DNA of 64,000 nucleotides from Citrifermentans bremense R1 (GTDB lineage Bacteria > Desulfobacterota > Desulfuromonadia > Geobacterales > Geobacteraceae): contig NZ_AUGE01000015.1 of assembly GCF_000426865.1 (NCBI RefSeq), forward strand, positions 1-64,000. The letters are read 5' to 3'. The notes beneath the pieces were generated by a model that was not told the origin of the DNA, made no database searches, and saw nothing but the letters and a program-made list of their open reading frames with translations. Both the position numbers and the translations under genes were made by a program. How positions within the stretch are numbered: position 1 is the stretch's first letter; each line of letters begins with the position of its first letter. Positions 51,133-64,000 of the stretch are shown here, in pieces.

Positions 51133-51888
51133 ATGCAGAGCAAGGTGATCGAAAATATACTGCAAGAAGTCGGCGCAGGGTCGCTCGACGTTCAGACTGC
51201 ACTGGAAAGACTGAAACATCTCCCCTTCGAGGATGTGGGGTGCGCGACGGTGGACCACCACCGCTCGCTGCGCCAGGGATTCCCGGAGGTTATCTTCGGC
51301 CAGGGGAAGAACTTGGCCCAGATGCGCACCATCATCGCCGCCCTCCTCGCCAAGGGGGGGAACGTGCTCGCCACCCGCGTCAACTCCGCTAAGGGGGCGA
51401 AGCTCAAAGAGAGCTTCCCGCAGGCGGTCTACCACCCCGACGCGCGGGCGCTGACCATCGAGCAGCACCCGGTCGAGCTGCGCGGCAAGGGGAAGATCCT
51501 GGTGGTCTGCGCCGGCACCTCTGACATCCCGGTGGCGGCGGAGGCGGTCCTCACGGCGCGCCTGATGGGAAACGAGGTGGAGCATATCTACGACGTGGGG
51601 GTGGCGGGGCTGCATCGGTTGCTCGCGCGGCGCGGCGCTCTCGCCGAGGCATCGGTGATCGTCGTGGTCGCCGGCATGGAAGGGGCGCTTCCCTCGGTGG
51701 TCGGGGGGCTGGTGGACAAGCCGGTGATAGCGGTCCCCACCTCCATAGGCTACGGCGCCTCCTTCGGCGGCGTGGCGGCGCTATTGGGGATGCTCAACTC
51801 CTGCGCCGCCGGGGTCACCGTGGTGAACATAGACAACGGCTTCGGAGCGGCGTACGCGGCGAGCCTGATGAATAGGGTGCATCGATGA
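51133..51888 (+). CDS. larB: LarB: nickel-pincer cofactor carboxylase/hydrolase
   Basis: A 251-residue PurE-like enzyme. LarB carboxylates and hydrolyses nicotinic acid adenine dinucleotide in the first step of the nickel-pincer nucleotide cofactor of lactate racemase and relatives. The PurE-like core is clear: ILVVCAGTSDIPVAAEAVL, then HIYDVGVAGLHRLL, GMEGALPSVVGGLVDKPVIA, PTSIGYGASFGGVAALLGML. GGAGG lies 13 nt before ATG 51133, longer than usual; an ATG at 51109 has none. It overlaps larC by 4 nt (ATGA). No larE or larA is in the window. Confidence 0.93.
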   Translation: MQSKVIENILQEVGAGSLDVQTALERLKHLPFEDVGCATVDHHRSLRQGFPEVIFGQGKNLAQMRTIIAALLAKGGNVLATRVNSAKGAKLKESFPQAVYHPDARALTIEQHPVELRGKGKILVVCAGTSDIPVAAEAVLTARLMGNEVEHIYDVGVAGLHRLLARRGALAEASVIVVVAGMEGALPSVVGGLVDKPVIAVPTSIGYGASFGGVAALLGMLNSCAAGVTVVNIDNGFGAAYAASLMNRVHR

Positions 51889-53042
51889 AAGTGGCGTATT
51901 TCGACTGTTTCGCGGGAATCGCCGGCGACATGACCGTCGCGGCGCTGATCGAACTGGGGCTGCCGCTGGAGGTCTTGCGGCGGGAACTGGCGGGGCTTCC
52001 TTTTTCCGGCTACACGCTGGAAAGCCGCAAGGTGGAGCGGCATGGAGTGGCCGGAACCTCCTTCAAGGTGACCCTCACCGAGGCGGACCAGCCGCACCGG
52101 CACTACAGCGGTATCGCGAAGATGATCGAGGAGTCCGGCCTGAAGCCCCGGGTGAAGGAGCTCGCGCAGCGGATCTTCAGCAGGCTCGCCGAGGCGGAGG
52201 CAGCCGTGCACGGCGTCCCCCTGGAGCGGGTGCACTTCCATGAGGTGGGCGCGGTCGATTCCATCGTCGACATCGTGGGGACCGCCATAGGGCTCGACCA
52301 CCTGGGGGTGGAAGCGGTCTACGCCTCCGGACTACCCTACGGCAGGGGGGTCGTGCAGACGGCCCACGGCAGGCTCCCGGTCCCGGCGCCGGCTACCGCG
52401 AAGCTGATGGAGGGAATTCCCCTTACCGCCGACATCGGCGAGGGGGAGCGGGTCACCCCGACCGGTGCGGCCATAATCGCGGCGCTGGCCGATGGCTTCG
52501 GCCCCCCGCCGCCTATGACGCCGCTTGGAACCGGCTACGGCGCGGGCGAAAAGGACTTTCCCGAACTCCCCAACCTGCTCCGGGTGCTCCTGGGCGATAG
52601 CGCGGAGGCAAAGGGCCACCAGGAGGTCCTGGTCGTCGAGACCCACATCGACGACATGAACCCGGAGATCTTCGGCTTTGTCATGGAGAGGCTACTGGAG
52701 GCGGGGGCGCTCGACGTCGCCTTTTCCCCCCTGCAGATGAAGAAGAACCGCCCCGCCACCCGCCTCACCGTGATCGCGGACCCCGCCGACCTGGAAAAGC
52801 TCTCGGCCATCGTGCTCTCGGAATCGACCGCCATCGGCCTGCGCTACTACCCGGCCCGCCGCATCACCGCCGCGCGTAGCTTAGAAACCCGGGAAACGAC
52901 CCTGGGCGAGGTCGCGGTGAAGGTGCTGGAAACCGGGCGCGTGACGCCGGAGTACGACTCCTGCCGCACAATCGCGCTGGAGAAGGGAATCCCGCTCATC
53001 GAGGTGTACCGCACCGTGGAAAGGGAGTGCGGTCAGGCATGA
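51885..53042 (+). CDS. larC: LarC: nickel insertion protein of the nickel-pincer cofactor
   Basis: A 385-residue protein matching LarC: MKVAYFDCFAGIAGDMTVAA at the N-terminus, VHFHEVGAVDSIVDIVGTAI, LPYGRGVVQTAHGRLPVPAP, VVETHIDDMNPEIFGFVMER, and the C-terminal AVKVLETGRVTPEYDSCRTI. LarC is the CTP-dependent cyclometallase that inserts nickel into the pincer ligand. In some bacteria LarC is split by a programmed frameshift (LarC1/LarC2); here the frame is continuous. It overlaps larB by 4 nt and pgpA by 4 nt. Confidence 0.93.
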   Translation: MKVAYFDCFAGIAGDMTVAALIELGLPLEVLRRELAGLPFSGYTLESRKVERHGVAGTSFKVTLTEADQPHRHYSGIAKMIEESGLKPRVKELAQRIFSRLAEAEAAVHGVPLERVHFHEVGAVDSIVDIVGTAIGLDHLGVEAVYASGLPYGRGVVQTAHGRLPVPAPATAKLMEGIPLTADIGEGERVTPTGAAIIAALADGFGPPPPMTPLGTGYGAGEKDFPELPNLLRVLLGDSAEAKGHQEVLVVETHIDDMNPEIFGFVMERLLEAGALDVAFSPLQMKKNRPATRLTVIADPADLEKLSAIVLSESTAIGLRYYPARRITAARSLETRETTLGEVAVKVLETGRVTPEYDSCRTIALEKGIPLIEVYRTVERECGQA

Positions 53043-53488
53043 AACGCTTCGTCATCATTTCGGCAACCTGGTTCGGCACCGGCTTTTCCCCCTTCGCCTC
53101 GGGGACCGTGGGTACCCTCGGGGCGATACCGTTCTTCCTCCTCCTGTCGCGTATGCCGCTTGCGCTCTACCTGTTGACCTTGGTCGCCTTCACCCTCTTC
53201 GCCTGCTGGAGCGCCGGCTTCGGCGAGGAACTCTGGGGCGAGCACGATTCCGGCAAGATAGTGATCGACGAGGTGGCCGGGTATCTCGTCACCATGATCG
53301 CCGTCCCCCCCACCTGGCAGGGGGTGCTGATCGGGTTTGCGGCCTTCCGCTTCTTCGACATCCTGAAGCCGCAGCCGGCGCGCTGGTTCGACCGGTCGCT
53401 CAAAAACGGCTACGGGGTGGTGCTCGACGACGTCATGGCGGGGCTCTACGCCTGCGCGACGACGCACCTGGCCCTGAGGTTCCTATGA
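53039..53488 (+). CDS. pgpA: Phosphatidylglycerophosphatase A
   Basis: A 149-residue inner-membrane phosphatase. The family motifs FGTGFSPFASGTVGTLGAIP (about 11-30), KIVIDEVAGYLVTMIAVPP (about 77-95) and RFFDILKPQPARWFDR (about 108-123) are present, with several TM helices (FFLLLSRMPLALYLLTLVAF). It dephosphorylates phosphatidylglycerol phosphate to phosphatidylglycerol. The ATG at 53039 overlaps the larC stop by 4 nt, and its own stop overlaps cinA by 4 nt; the four genes have no room for internal promoters. Confidence 0.92.
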   Translation: MKRFVIISATWFGTGFSPFASGTVGTLGAIPFFLLLSRMPLALYLLTLVAFTLFACWSAGFGEELWGEHDSGKIVIDEVAGYLVTMIAVPPTWQGVLIGFAAFRFFDILKPQPARWFDRSLKNGYGVVLDDVMAGLYACATTHLALRFL

Positions 53489-54729
53489 GGGTGGCGGTTC
53501 TTTCCATAGGGGACGAGCTCCTCTGCGGCGAGGTGGTGGACACCAACGCAAGCCACATCGCCGGCCGGCTCTTCCAGGCGGGGGGGCGGGTGGAGCGGCA
53601 CCTGACCGTCCCCGACGACGCGGAGGCGATCGCTTCCGCCCTCACGGAGCTCGGCGCGCGCAGCGACGCGGTAATCGTCACCGGGGGCTTGGGCCCCACC
53701 CCGGACGACTTGACCGCCGAGGCCGCGGCGCGGGCCGCCGGAACGAAACTGGAGCTCTCATCTGAGGCGCTTGACCACCTGGAGCGCTTCGCGCAGAGGA
53801 TTACCGGAAAGCTGCACCCGGCCAACCGCAGGCAGGCGCTTCTCCCCAAAGGGTGCGCGCTGATCCCCAACCCTTTGGGAACCGCCTTGGGCTTCGTGGT
53901 CCGCATAGGCCAGGCCGACTGCTTCTTCATGCCCGGCGTCCCCTACGAGATGGAGCGGATGCTGGAGGATACGGTGCTCCCGGAGCTTACCGGCAGGTTC
54001 GAAGCCGGCTGGCAGCGGGTGACGCTGAAGCTTTTCGGCATCGCCGAGGCCGCCATCGCGGAACTATTGGAGGGGGCGATTCCCGAAGGGTCCCCGGTGC
54101 AGCTTGCCTACTGCGTGAAGTTCCCGGAGATCCACCTGATCCTGCGGGCTGAGGCCACCGACGCTTCCATCTTGCAGCAGGCGGCCGGCGAGCTGCGGCA
54201 GCGGCTTTGCGCGTATCTCTTTGCCGAGGACCGGGAGGAGATGGACGACCGGCTCGCGCTTTTGCTGCGGGAAAAGGGCCTCACCCTGGCGCTCGCCGAA
54301 TCCTGCACCGGCGGCATGATCGCCGCCCGCATCACCGCCGTCGCGGGAAGCTCCGCCTATTTCCTGGAAGGAAACGTCACCTACAGCAACGAGGCGAAGA
54401 CCAGGATGCTGCAGGTCCCAGCCCCCCTGATAGCGGAGCACGGCGCGGTCAGCGCCGAGGTCGCCCGCGCCATGGCGGTCGGGGCGAGGGAGGCCGCGGG
54501 AAGCGACTTGGCGTTGTCGGTCACCGGCATCGCCGGCCCGGACGGGGGAAGCCTAGAGAAGCCGGTCGGCACCGTCTACCTGGCCCTTGCCGACCAAGGC
54601 TCGTGCCGGGTGGAGCGCTTCAACTTCCAGGGCGACCGCGACCGCGTCCGATCCATCACCTGCTTCACAGCGCTCGATTGGCTGCGCCGCTACCTCCTCA
54701 CACGGAAGACGACACCAGGCCGGGGTTGA
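53485..54729 (+). CDS. cinA: CinA-family NMN amidohydrolase/molybdopterin-binding protein
   Basis: A 414-residue protein. The N-terminal MoCF-like domain (1-170) has GDELLCGEVVDTNASHIAGR and VIVTGGLGPTPDDLTAEAAA, plus FMPGVPYEMERM. The C-terminal CinA domain (about 255-410) shows LALAESCTGGMIAARITAVA, GSSAYFLEGNVTYSNEAKTR and SVTGIAGPDGGSLEKPVGTV YLAL. It deamidates nicotinamide mononucleotide to recycle NAD, and some members hydrolyse ADP-ribose. It was originally linked to competence in some species; recA is downstream but separate. It is coupled to pgpA by an ATGA overlap. Confidence 0.93.
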   Translation: MRVAVLSIGDELLCGEVVDTNASHIAGRLFQAGGRVERHLTVPDDAEAIASALTELGARSDAVIVTGGLGPTPDDLTAEAAARAAGTKLELSSEALDHLERFAQRITGKLHPANRRQALLPKGCALIPNPLGTALGFVVRIGQADCFFMPGVPYEMERMLEDTVLPELTGRFEAGWQRVTLKLFGIAEAAIAELLEGAIPEGSPVQLAYCVKFPEIHLILRAEATDASILQQAAGELRQRLCAYLFAEDREEMDDRLALLLREKGLTLALAESCTGGMIAARITAVAGSSAYFLEGNVTYSNEAKTRMLQVPAPLIAEHGAVSAEVARAMAVGAREAAGSDLALSVTGIAGPDGGSLEKPVGTVYLALADQGSCRVERFNFQGDRDRVRSITCFTALDWLRRYLLTRKTTPGRG

Positions 54730-54766
54730 CCGGTCACAACAAGTTGCCGGTACAGAGGACACGTTC

Positions 54767-56764
54767 TTGCACTTCGCACCGTTCCTGCTCATAGCCGTTT
54801 GCGAGCTGATATTGCTCTTCATCGGGAGGCGCACCCCGCTGCCGGGGTGGCTGCACCTGGCCGTCTCGGTTACCGTTGCCGCCGTGCTCCTCTTTATCGC
54901 CGCCCGGGCCTGGAAGCGGCAGCTTCAGGTGCAGGAAGGGCTGCAGCGCGAGTTGGAGGGGATGCGGCTGGAAGCGGTGAAAAGCGCCCGCCGCTACAAG
55001 AGCCTCCTGGAGGGGGCGGGCAACGCCATCTTCATCTTCAGCGCCGACACCGGTCTTTTGGAGGAAGAAAACCGCGTGGGACGGGAGCTTTTGGGTTTCA
55101 GCAAGGAGGAGCTCGACTCCATCCAGGCGCGCGACCTGTTGCATCCCGACGAGCATGAGCGGTTCCGCTGCTTCCTCTACCAGGTGAAGCGCAACGGGCG
55201 CGGAGAACTGGACTCGGTCCGGATCAGGAAGAAAAACGGCACCTTCTTCCTGGCCGAGATCAATGCCCGGCTCATCGACTTGGGAGACGAGCAGGTGGCG
55301 CACTGCCTCATGCGCGACATCACCAAGAAAAGGCGCACCGAAAAAGAGATCTGGCAGAGAAACCGCGAACTCTCCATCCTCAACGACATACTCACCGGCA
55401 TGAACCATTCCGCCGACCTGGAACAGGAGCAGCAAAGAACCCTGTGGGAGATCATGGAGCTCTTCGACGCAGGGGGGGGCACCATGCACCTGTACCGCGG
55501 CGACCAGGGAAGCGCGCGGCTTTGCGCCAGCTGCGGCGTCTCTGCCGAATTGGAGCAGCGCCTCTCCCAAAGCCTCGCCCAAGACCCGGAGCGCTTCCTG
55601 AAGGTAAAGAGGCTGAAGGCGCCGCAGATCAAGGATCTGGGCGTCGCCGCCGAGGGGTGGCAATGCCTCACCTCGGTCCCCATCAGCGCGCAGGAGCACC
55701 TGGTCGGCGTGATGCACCTCATGCATCGCGACCCCTGCCGCTACAGCGCCGAGGAACTCCGCTTCCTGGAAAGCGTCGGCAAGCAGATGGGTAACATCAT
55801 CGAGAAAGGGAGGCTCTTCGCGGAGCTGAACTGGAAAAGCGGCGAACTGCTCCGCTCGCACCGCCTATTGGAGAAGAGCAGCCACAACCTCTCCGTTTCC
55901 GAGATCCGGCTCAAGCAGAACCTGGCCCTGGTGGAGCAGGCGAACCTGGAGCAGAACCGCCTGGACCGGATGAAGAACCAGTTCCTGGGGATGGTCTCCC
56001 ACGAGTTCAACACCCCGCTCACCAGCATCATCTCCGGCGTCGAGCATCTGCTGCAAAACGGCTGGCACAGCGAGCAGGAGGCGCGCTCCGTGCTGGAACT
56101 GGTGCGGGACGGCGGGCTCAGGCTGAAGGGGCTGGTCGCCGACCTTTTGAAGCTGATCAAGGTGGAGGCCAGGCGTGGTGCGCTGGAGACCTCGGCGGTG
56201 CACCTGCTGCATTTCCTGGACGAACTCGCGGCGCAGTTGCAGCCGCAGCTGGAAGAGCGGGGCCAGCGCGTCACCCTGGCGGGGTTGGAAGAACTCCCGT
56301 TCTTCGATGCGGACCGCAACTACCTGGAGCGCGTCTTCGGCGAGCTTTTGCAAAACGCCATCAGGTTCAGCCCGCACAAAGGGGAGATCCTGGTGACCGG
56401 GAGGGTGGTGGACCGCCCTGCGCTCCTGGAGCGCAGGAAAACCCTGGAGCGCTTCAACCCCGAGTTCCTCAGGCGCTGCGGGGAGCGCTGCTATCTGGAA
56501 GTGGAGGTGCGGGACAGCGGCATCGGCATCCCCCCCGAGGAGCAGCAGGGGATCTTCGGGATCTTCTACGAGGTCGGCGAGATAAGGCACCACTCCAGCG
56601 GCATGAGCCGCGAGCAGGGAAGAGGGGCGGGGTTAGGTCTCGCCATGGTGAAGGGGATGGTGGAGGCCCACGGCGGGATGGTGTGGGTGGAGAGTGCGGG
56701 AGGAAGCTCCTTCTTCCTGGTCCTTCCCCTGGAGCAGGAAGCGATCCAGCCGGCGCTGTTCTGA
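54767..56764 (+). CDS. PAS-GAF sensor histidine kinase
   Basis: A 665-residue kinase. Two TM helices (about 3-20 and 30-47) lead to PAS (about 75-190: LLEGAGNAIFIFSADTGLLE), a GAF domain (about 210-360), a coiled-coil, HisKA (QFLGMVSHEFNTPLTSIISG, phospho-His in SHEFNTP) and HATPase (GIFGIFYEVGEIR, GRGAGLGLAMVKGM). The TTG 54767 is chosen since GAGGA lies 7 nt upstream and the TM begins there; the frame is open upstream into cinA, but that part lies in cinA's wrong frame. It follows cinA by 37 nt and ends the larB-larC-pgpA-cinA run. No partner regulator is adjacent. Confidence 0.88.
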   Translation: MHFAPFLLIAVCELILLFIGRRTPLPGWLHLAVSVTVAAVLLFIAARAWKRQLQVQEGLQRELEGMRLEAVKSARRYKSLLEGAGNAIFIFSADTGLLEEENRVGRELLGFSKEELDSIQARDLLHPDEHERFRCFLYQVKRNGRGELDSVRIRKKNGTFFLAEINARLIDLGDEQVAHCLMRDITKKRRTEKEIWQRNRELSILNDILTGMNHSADLEQEQQRTLWEIMELFDAGGGTMHLYRGDQGSARLCASCGVSAELEQRLSQSLAQDPERFLKVKRLKAPQIKDLGVAAEGWQCLTSVPISAQEHLVGVMHLMHRDPCRYSAEELRFLESVGKQMGNIIEKGRLFAELNWKSGELLRSHRLLEKSSHNLSVSEIRLKQNLALVEQANLEQNRLDRMKNQFLGMVSHEFNTPLTSIISGVEHLLQNGWHSEQEARSVLELVRDGGLRLKGLVADLLKLIKVEARRGALETSAVHLLHFLDELAAQLQPQLEERGQRVTLAGLEELPFFDADRNYLERVFGELLQNAIRFSPHKGEILVTGRVVDRPALLERRKTLERFNPEFLRRCGERCYLEVEVRDSGIGIPPEEQQGIFGIFYEVGEIRHHSSGMSREQGRGAGLGLAMVKGMVEAHGGMVWVESAGGSSFFLVLPLEQEAIQPALF

Positions 56765-56782
56765 ACGGCCGAAAGGCCGTTC
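56763..56782 (+). terminator. GAAA-capped hairpin at the kinase stop codon
   Basis: GAACGGCC-GAAA-GGCCGTTC is a perfect 8-bp stem with a GNRA loop, overlapping the TGA of the kinase gene. No T-run follows, so it may be a processing or weak termination signal. A similar ACGGC-GAAA-GCCGT hairpin lies at the recX stop. Confidence 0.6.
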
Positions 56783-56969
56783 AACGTTCAACGTTCGACG
56801 TTTAAGATCGAGATTAAGATTGAGATTGAGATTAAGTGAAGGCGAACAGGCATGAACAGCAAGAAACGGTTCAACGTTTGGACGTTGAATCCGATATGGA
56901 GAAGGGGCCGTAGCAGGGTGGACGATCTGGCGGAAAGGCGCCTCGAACCTTGAACGTTGAACCTCGAAC
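56783..56969. repeat. Low-complexity TTCAACGTT / GAGATTAAG region before recA
   Basis: TTCAACGTTCAACGTTCGACGTTT occurs as short tandem units near 56780-56803, followed by GAGATTAAGATTGAGATTGA-type hexamer repeats; GTTCAACGTTTGGACGTTGAA and CCTTGAACGTTGAACCTCGAA follow near 56873 and 56947. No gene is present. The recurring palindromic AACGTT could be a protein-binding array or slippage-derived sequence. Confidence 0.6.
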
Positions 56970-57010
56970 GGTTTTTACTCGTTGAAAACCCGCTCCGGGT
57001 TGTGCTATTG
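56970..57010 (+). promoter_or_regulatory. Candidate recA promoter and SOS-type operator
   Basis: GGTTTT-N9-AAAACC (56970-56990) is an inverted repeat overlapping TTGAAA (56982-56987), which with CTATTG (57005-57010) at 17 bp is the best promoter before recA. An operator here would suit LexA control, but the spacing does not fit the GGTT-N2-C-N4-G-N3-ACC site I recall for Geobacter LexA, so this is only a candidate. Confidence 0.35.
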
Positions 57011-57071
57011 GTGATGGGATTTTTTACCGGACAACGACCTGCTTTTGTGCAGGCTACAGGAGATATAGACG

Positions 57072-58088
<1,017 letters not shown>

Positions 58089-58091
58089 ACC

Positions 58092-59243
58092 ATGGAACTT
58101 AACGAGATCCTCGGCATAGCCATGAAGGCGAAGGGGTCCGACATCCACCTGAAGGCGGGGCTTCCCCCCATCGTCAGGATCGACGGCGCCTTGCGCGCCA
58201 TCCCCAACGCCGACCGGCTCTCGACGGACGGAGTCAGGAAAATGGCGTTCAACATCATGAACGAACGCCAGAAACGGATCTTCGAGGAAAACTACGAGGT
58301 CGACCTCTCCTACGGGGTCCCGGGTCTCGGGCGCTTCCGCGTCAACGTCTTCGCCCAGCGCGGCACTGTCGCCCTGGTTCTGCGCGCCATCCCGATCGCC
58401 ATCCCGACGCTCGAAACGCTGAACCTGCCGCCGGTACTGAAAAAGCTGGCCCTGGAGCAGCGCGGCCTGATCCTCGTCACCGGCACCACGGGGAGCGGCA
58501 AGTCCACCACGCTTGCCTCCATCATCGACTACATCAACGAGCACCGGACCTGCAACATCATCACCATCGAGGATCCGGTCGAGTACCTGCACAAGGACAA
58601 GAAAAGCCTGATCAGCCAGCGCGAGGTCGGGTTCGACACCCTGACCTTCGGCAAGGCGCTCACCTCGGCGCTACGCCAGGACCCGGACGTGATCCTCGTA
58701 GGCGAGATGCGCGACTACGAGACCATCGAGACGGCGCTCACCGCCGCCGAGACCGGCCATCTGGTCCTCTCCACCCTGCACACCCTGGACGCCGCCGAAA
58801 CCGTCAACAGGGTCATCTCCGTCTTCCCCCCCTACCACCAGAGGCAGGTGAGGATGCAGCTGTCGGGGATACTGAAAGGGGTCATCTCCCAAAGGCTCGT
58901 GCCGCGCGCCGACGGCAAGGGTCGCGTCCCGGCGGTCGAGGTCCTGATCGGCACCGCGCGCATCAGGGACTGCATCGACGACAAGGAGAAGACCAAGCAG
59001 ATCCCCGAGGCGATCGCCCAGGGGTTCACGACCTACGGCATGCAGACCTTCGACCAGTCGCTCATGCAGCTTATGACCAAGAACCTGATCACCTACGAGG
59101 AAGCCATGAGGCAGTCGAGCAACCCCGACGACTTCGCCCTCAAGGTCTCCGGCATCTCTTCCACCTCCGACTCCAACTGGGACGAGTTCACCAGCGAAGA
59201 GCCCTCCGCAGACGACGGCGAGATGAATATCGAGAAGTACTAG
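58092..59243 (+). CDS. pilT: Twitching-motility ATPase PilT
   Basis: A 383-residue hexameric ATPase for type IV pilus retraction. The N-terminal domain (MELNEILGIAMKAKGSDIHL) is followed by Walker A GTTGSGKST (about 133-141), the Asp box TIEDPVEYLHKDKKSLISQR, Walker B DPDVILVGEMRD, the His box GHLVLSTLHTLDA, and the FPPYHQRQVRMQLSGILKGV region. The last 25 residues are Asp/Glu/Ser-rich (SSTSDSNWDEFTSEE). No pilus genes are nearby. Its ATG is 3 nt after recA's stop without its own ribosome-binding site, so it is coupled to recA; the recX gene begins right at its stop. Confidence 0.93.
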   Translation: MELNEILGIAMKAKGSDIHLKAGLPPIVRIDGALRAIPNADRLSTDGVRKMAFNIMNERQKRIFEENYEVDLSYGVPGLGRFRVNVFAQRGTVALVLRAIPIAIPTLETLNLPPVLKKLALEQRGLILVTGTTGSGKSTTLASIIDYINEHRTCNIITIEDPVEYLHKDKKSLISQREVGFDTLTFGKALTSALRQDPDVILVGEMRDYETIETALTAAETGHLVLSTLHTLDAAETVNRVISVFPPYHQRQVRMQLSGILKGVISQRLVPRADGKGRVPAVEVLIGTARIRDCIDDKEKTKQIPEAIAQGFTTYGMQTFDQSLMQLMTKNLITYEEAMRQSSNPDDFALKVSGISSTSDSNWDEFTSEEPSADDGEMNIEKY

Positions 59244-59714
59244 GTGCAGCGGGGAAGCGCTTTCGACTGCTGCCTGAGGGTGCTGGCCCTGCGCGACCAC
59301 GCCGAGGCGGAACTGCGCAGGAAACTGGAAAGGAAGGGTTACCAGGAGGAAGAGGTCGAGGCGAGCGTCGCCCGGCTGAAGGAACTTGGTTACCTCGACG
59401 ACCTCCGCTTCGCCCGCAGCTTCGCCGCCTCGCAGCTTAGAAACGGCAAGGGGTACGGGGTGAGGCTGAAGATGGAGCTCGCCCGGCGCGGCGTCGCCGC
59501 AGCCATCGTCGACGAGGTGCTGGGGGAACTGGCACAGGAGTACGGCGAGAGCGAGTTGCTGGCCCAGGTGATGGAGCGCCGTTACGCCTCCTTCGACCCA
59601 ACGACCGCGACGGACAAGGAAAAGCGCAAGGTGATCGGCTACCTGCAGCGGAAGGGTTTTTCGCTCGGAGCGATTTTCAAGAAGCTCGACGGGCGCGCCT
59701 GCGGCGACGATTAA
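59244..59714 (+). CDS. recX: Regulatory protein RecX
   Basis: A 156-residue helical protein of the RecX family with three-helix tandem repeats: LRVLALRDHAEAELRRKLER KGY, then EEEVEASVARLKELGYLDDL RFARSFA, and VRLKMELARRGVAAAIVDEV. RecX binds and destabilises the RecA filament. Its GTG start follows the pilT TAG with no gap. Start selection is forced by the frame; there is no separate ribosome-binding site. Transcription is presumably read from the recA promoter through pilT. A hairpin covers the stop. Confidence 0.92.
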   Translation: MQRGSAFDCCLRVLALRDHAEAELRRKLERKGYQEEEVEASVARLKELGYLDDLRFARSFAASQLRNGKGYGVRLKMELARRGVAAAIVDEVLGELAQEYGESELLAQVMERRYASFDPTTATDKEKRKVIGYLQRKGFSLGAIFKKLDGRACGDD

Positions 59715-59727
59715 CGGCGAAAGCCGT

Positions 59728-59829
59728 CTAACAGGGATAAAAGGGATAAAGGGGATAACACCCAAACAAGTGGCAAAGACATTACTGTCTTTTTGACTTT
59801 ATCCCCCGCCTCCCCTTCATCCCTGTTAA
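59728..59829. repeat. Imperfect inverted repeat before alaS (TAACAGGGAT...ATCCCTGTTA)
   Basis: TAACAGGGATAAAAGGGATA followed by AAGGGGATAA (59729-59758) pairs imperfectly with TTTATCCCCCGCCTCC... and CATCCCTGTTA (59798-59828). Arms are about 30 bp, with a central 40 bp. The large hairpin sits in the 165-bp gap between recX and alaS. It could act as a terminator for the recA transcript, or be one copy of a dispersed family; only one copy is seen in this window. Confidence 0.7.
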
Positions 59830-59879
59830 TGAATTTTTGGTTTCAGATTGATCTACATTCCATTTTTTGAGGTTTTTTT

Positions 59880-62507
<2,628 letters not shown>

Positions 62508-62557
62508 AAACTCCCCGTAAGGCACTGCCAGTTACAAAAACAAGATCATCCCGGGAC

Positions 62558-64000
<1,443 letters not shown>

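Overview
The window reads as a chromosomal segment of a Geobacteraceae bacterium (Geobacter / Citrifermentans / Geomonas type). This is inferred from gene content, not from a database search. The evidence is the G+C-rich coding sequence, the many chemoreceptors and PAS histidine kinases, a PEP-CTERM protein, a GrdB-like selenoprotein, an EFR1-type ferredoxin remnant, and the gene order recA-pilT-recX-alaS-(kinase)-argB. No rRNA operon, intact tRNA gene or CRISPR array is present.

Region by region. 1-1830 is the distal end of an integrated element: a truncated gene end, four transposon-end-like repeats, two broken tRNA-like pieces, a helix-turn-helix gene with its own promoter and direct-repeat operator, and finally a 28-nt copy of the 3' end of tRNA-Ser followed by what was probably the original tRNA terminator. 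1.9-4.6 kb is a zone of small and decaying genes: two small ORFs, a frameshifted AraC-GyrI regulator, a truncated GyrI-like gene and an intact TacA/TacT-type toxin-antitoxin pair. 4.8-13.1 kb is a catabolic module (outer-membrane porin, CoA-transferase, thiolase and two acyl-CoA dehydrogenases on the minus strand) with a divergent sigma-54-dependent activator. 13.1-15.2 kb is a compact TetR locus: a TetR repressor, an AhpD-like CxxC protein and a GrdB-family protein whose coding sequence is interrupted by an in-frame UGA (Sec-Pro-Val-Cys). Near-identical palindromes precede both transcription units.

15.3-26.6 kb carries envelope and small secreted proteins: PBP4, a hypothetical gene, a seven-unit 42-bp tandem repeat, a TlpA-like/NosL-like lipoprotein operon, a PEP-CTERM protein, an M23 peptidase, a double-retropepsin PDZ lipoprotein, DUF2461, an EFR1 remnant and a B12-binding radical SAM protein. 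26.8-39.3 kb holds a DEAD-box helicase behind an intrinsic-terminator hairpin, a double-hotdog thioesterase, two chemoreceptors, a LolA-like protein, a TPR/YidD/TPR operon, flavodoxin, DUF2845 and a glycerate kinase. 39.6-46.6 kb holds a CusRS-like two-component system, a hybrid kinase and an LTA-synthase-family sulfatase.

46.7-47.2 kb is a DUF559 endonuclease gene bounded by inverted G/C-rich repeats; a gene-less copy of one flank lies 5 kb away. 47.2-50.7 kb is a manganese/iron-type ABC importer whose permease is fused to a DtxR/MntR-like C-terminus. 51.1-56.8 kb is a tightly overlapping run larB-larC-pgpA-cinA-histidine kinase, and 57-64 kb is recA-pilT-recX, alaS, a receiver-kinase hybrid and the start of argB. 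The observations most worth follow-up are the UGA-containing GrdB-like gene with its TetR/AhpD neighbourhood, the repeat-bounded DUF559 unit, the 42-bp repeat array, the leader hairpin of the helicase gene and the permease-MntR fusion.
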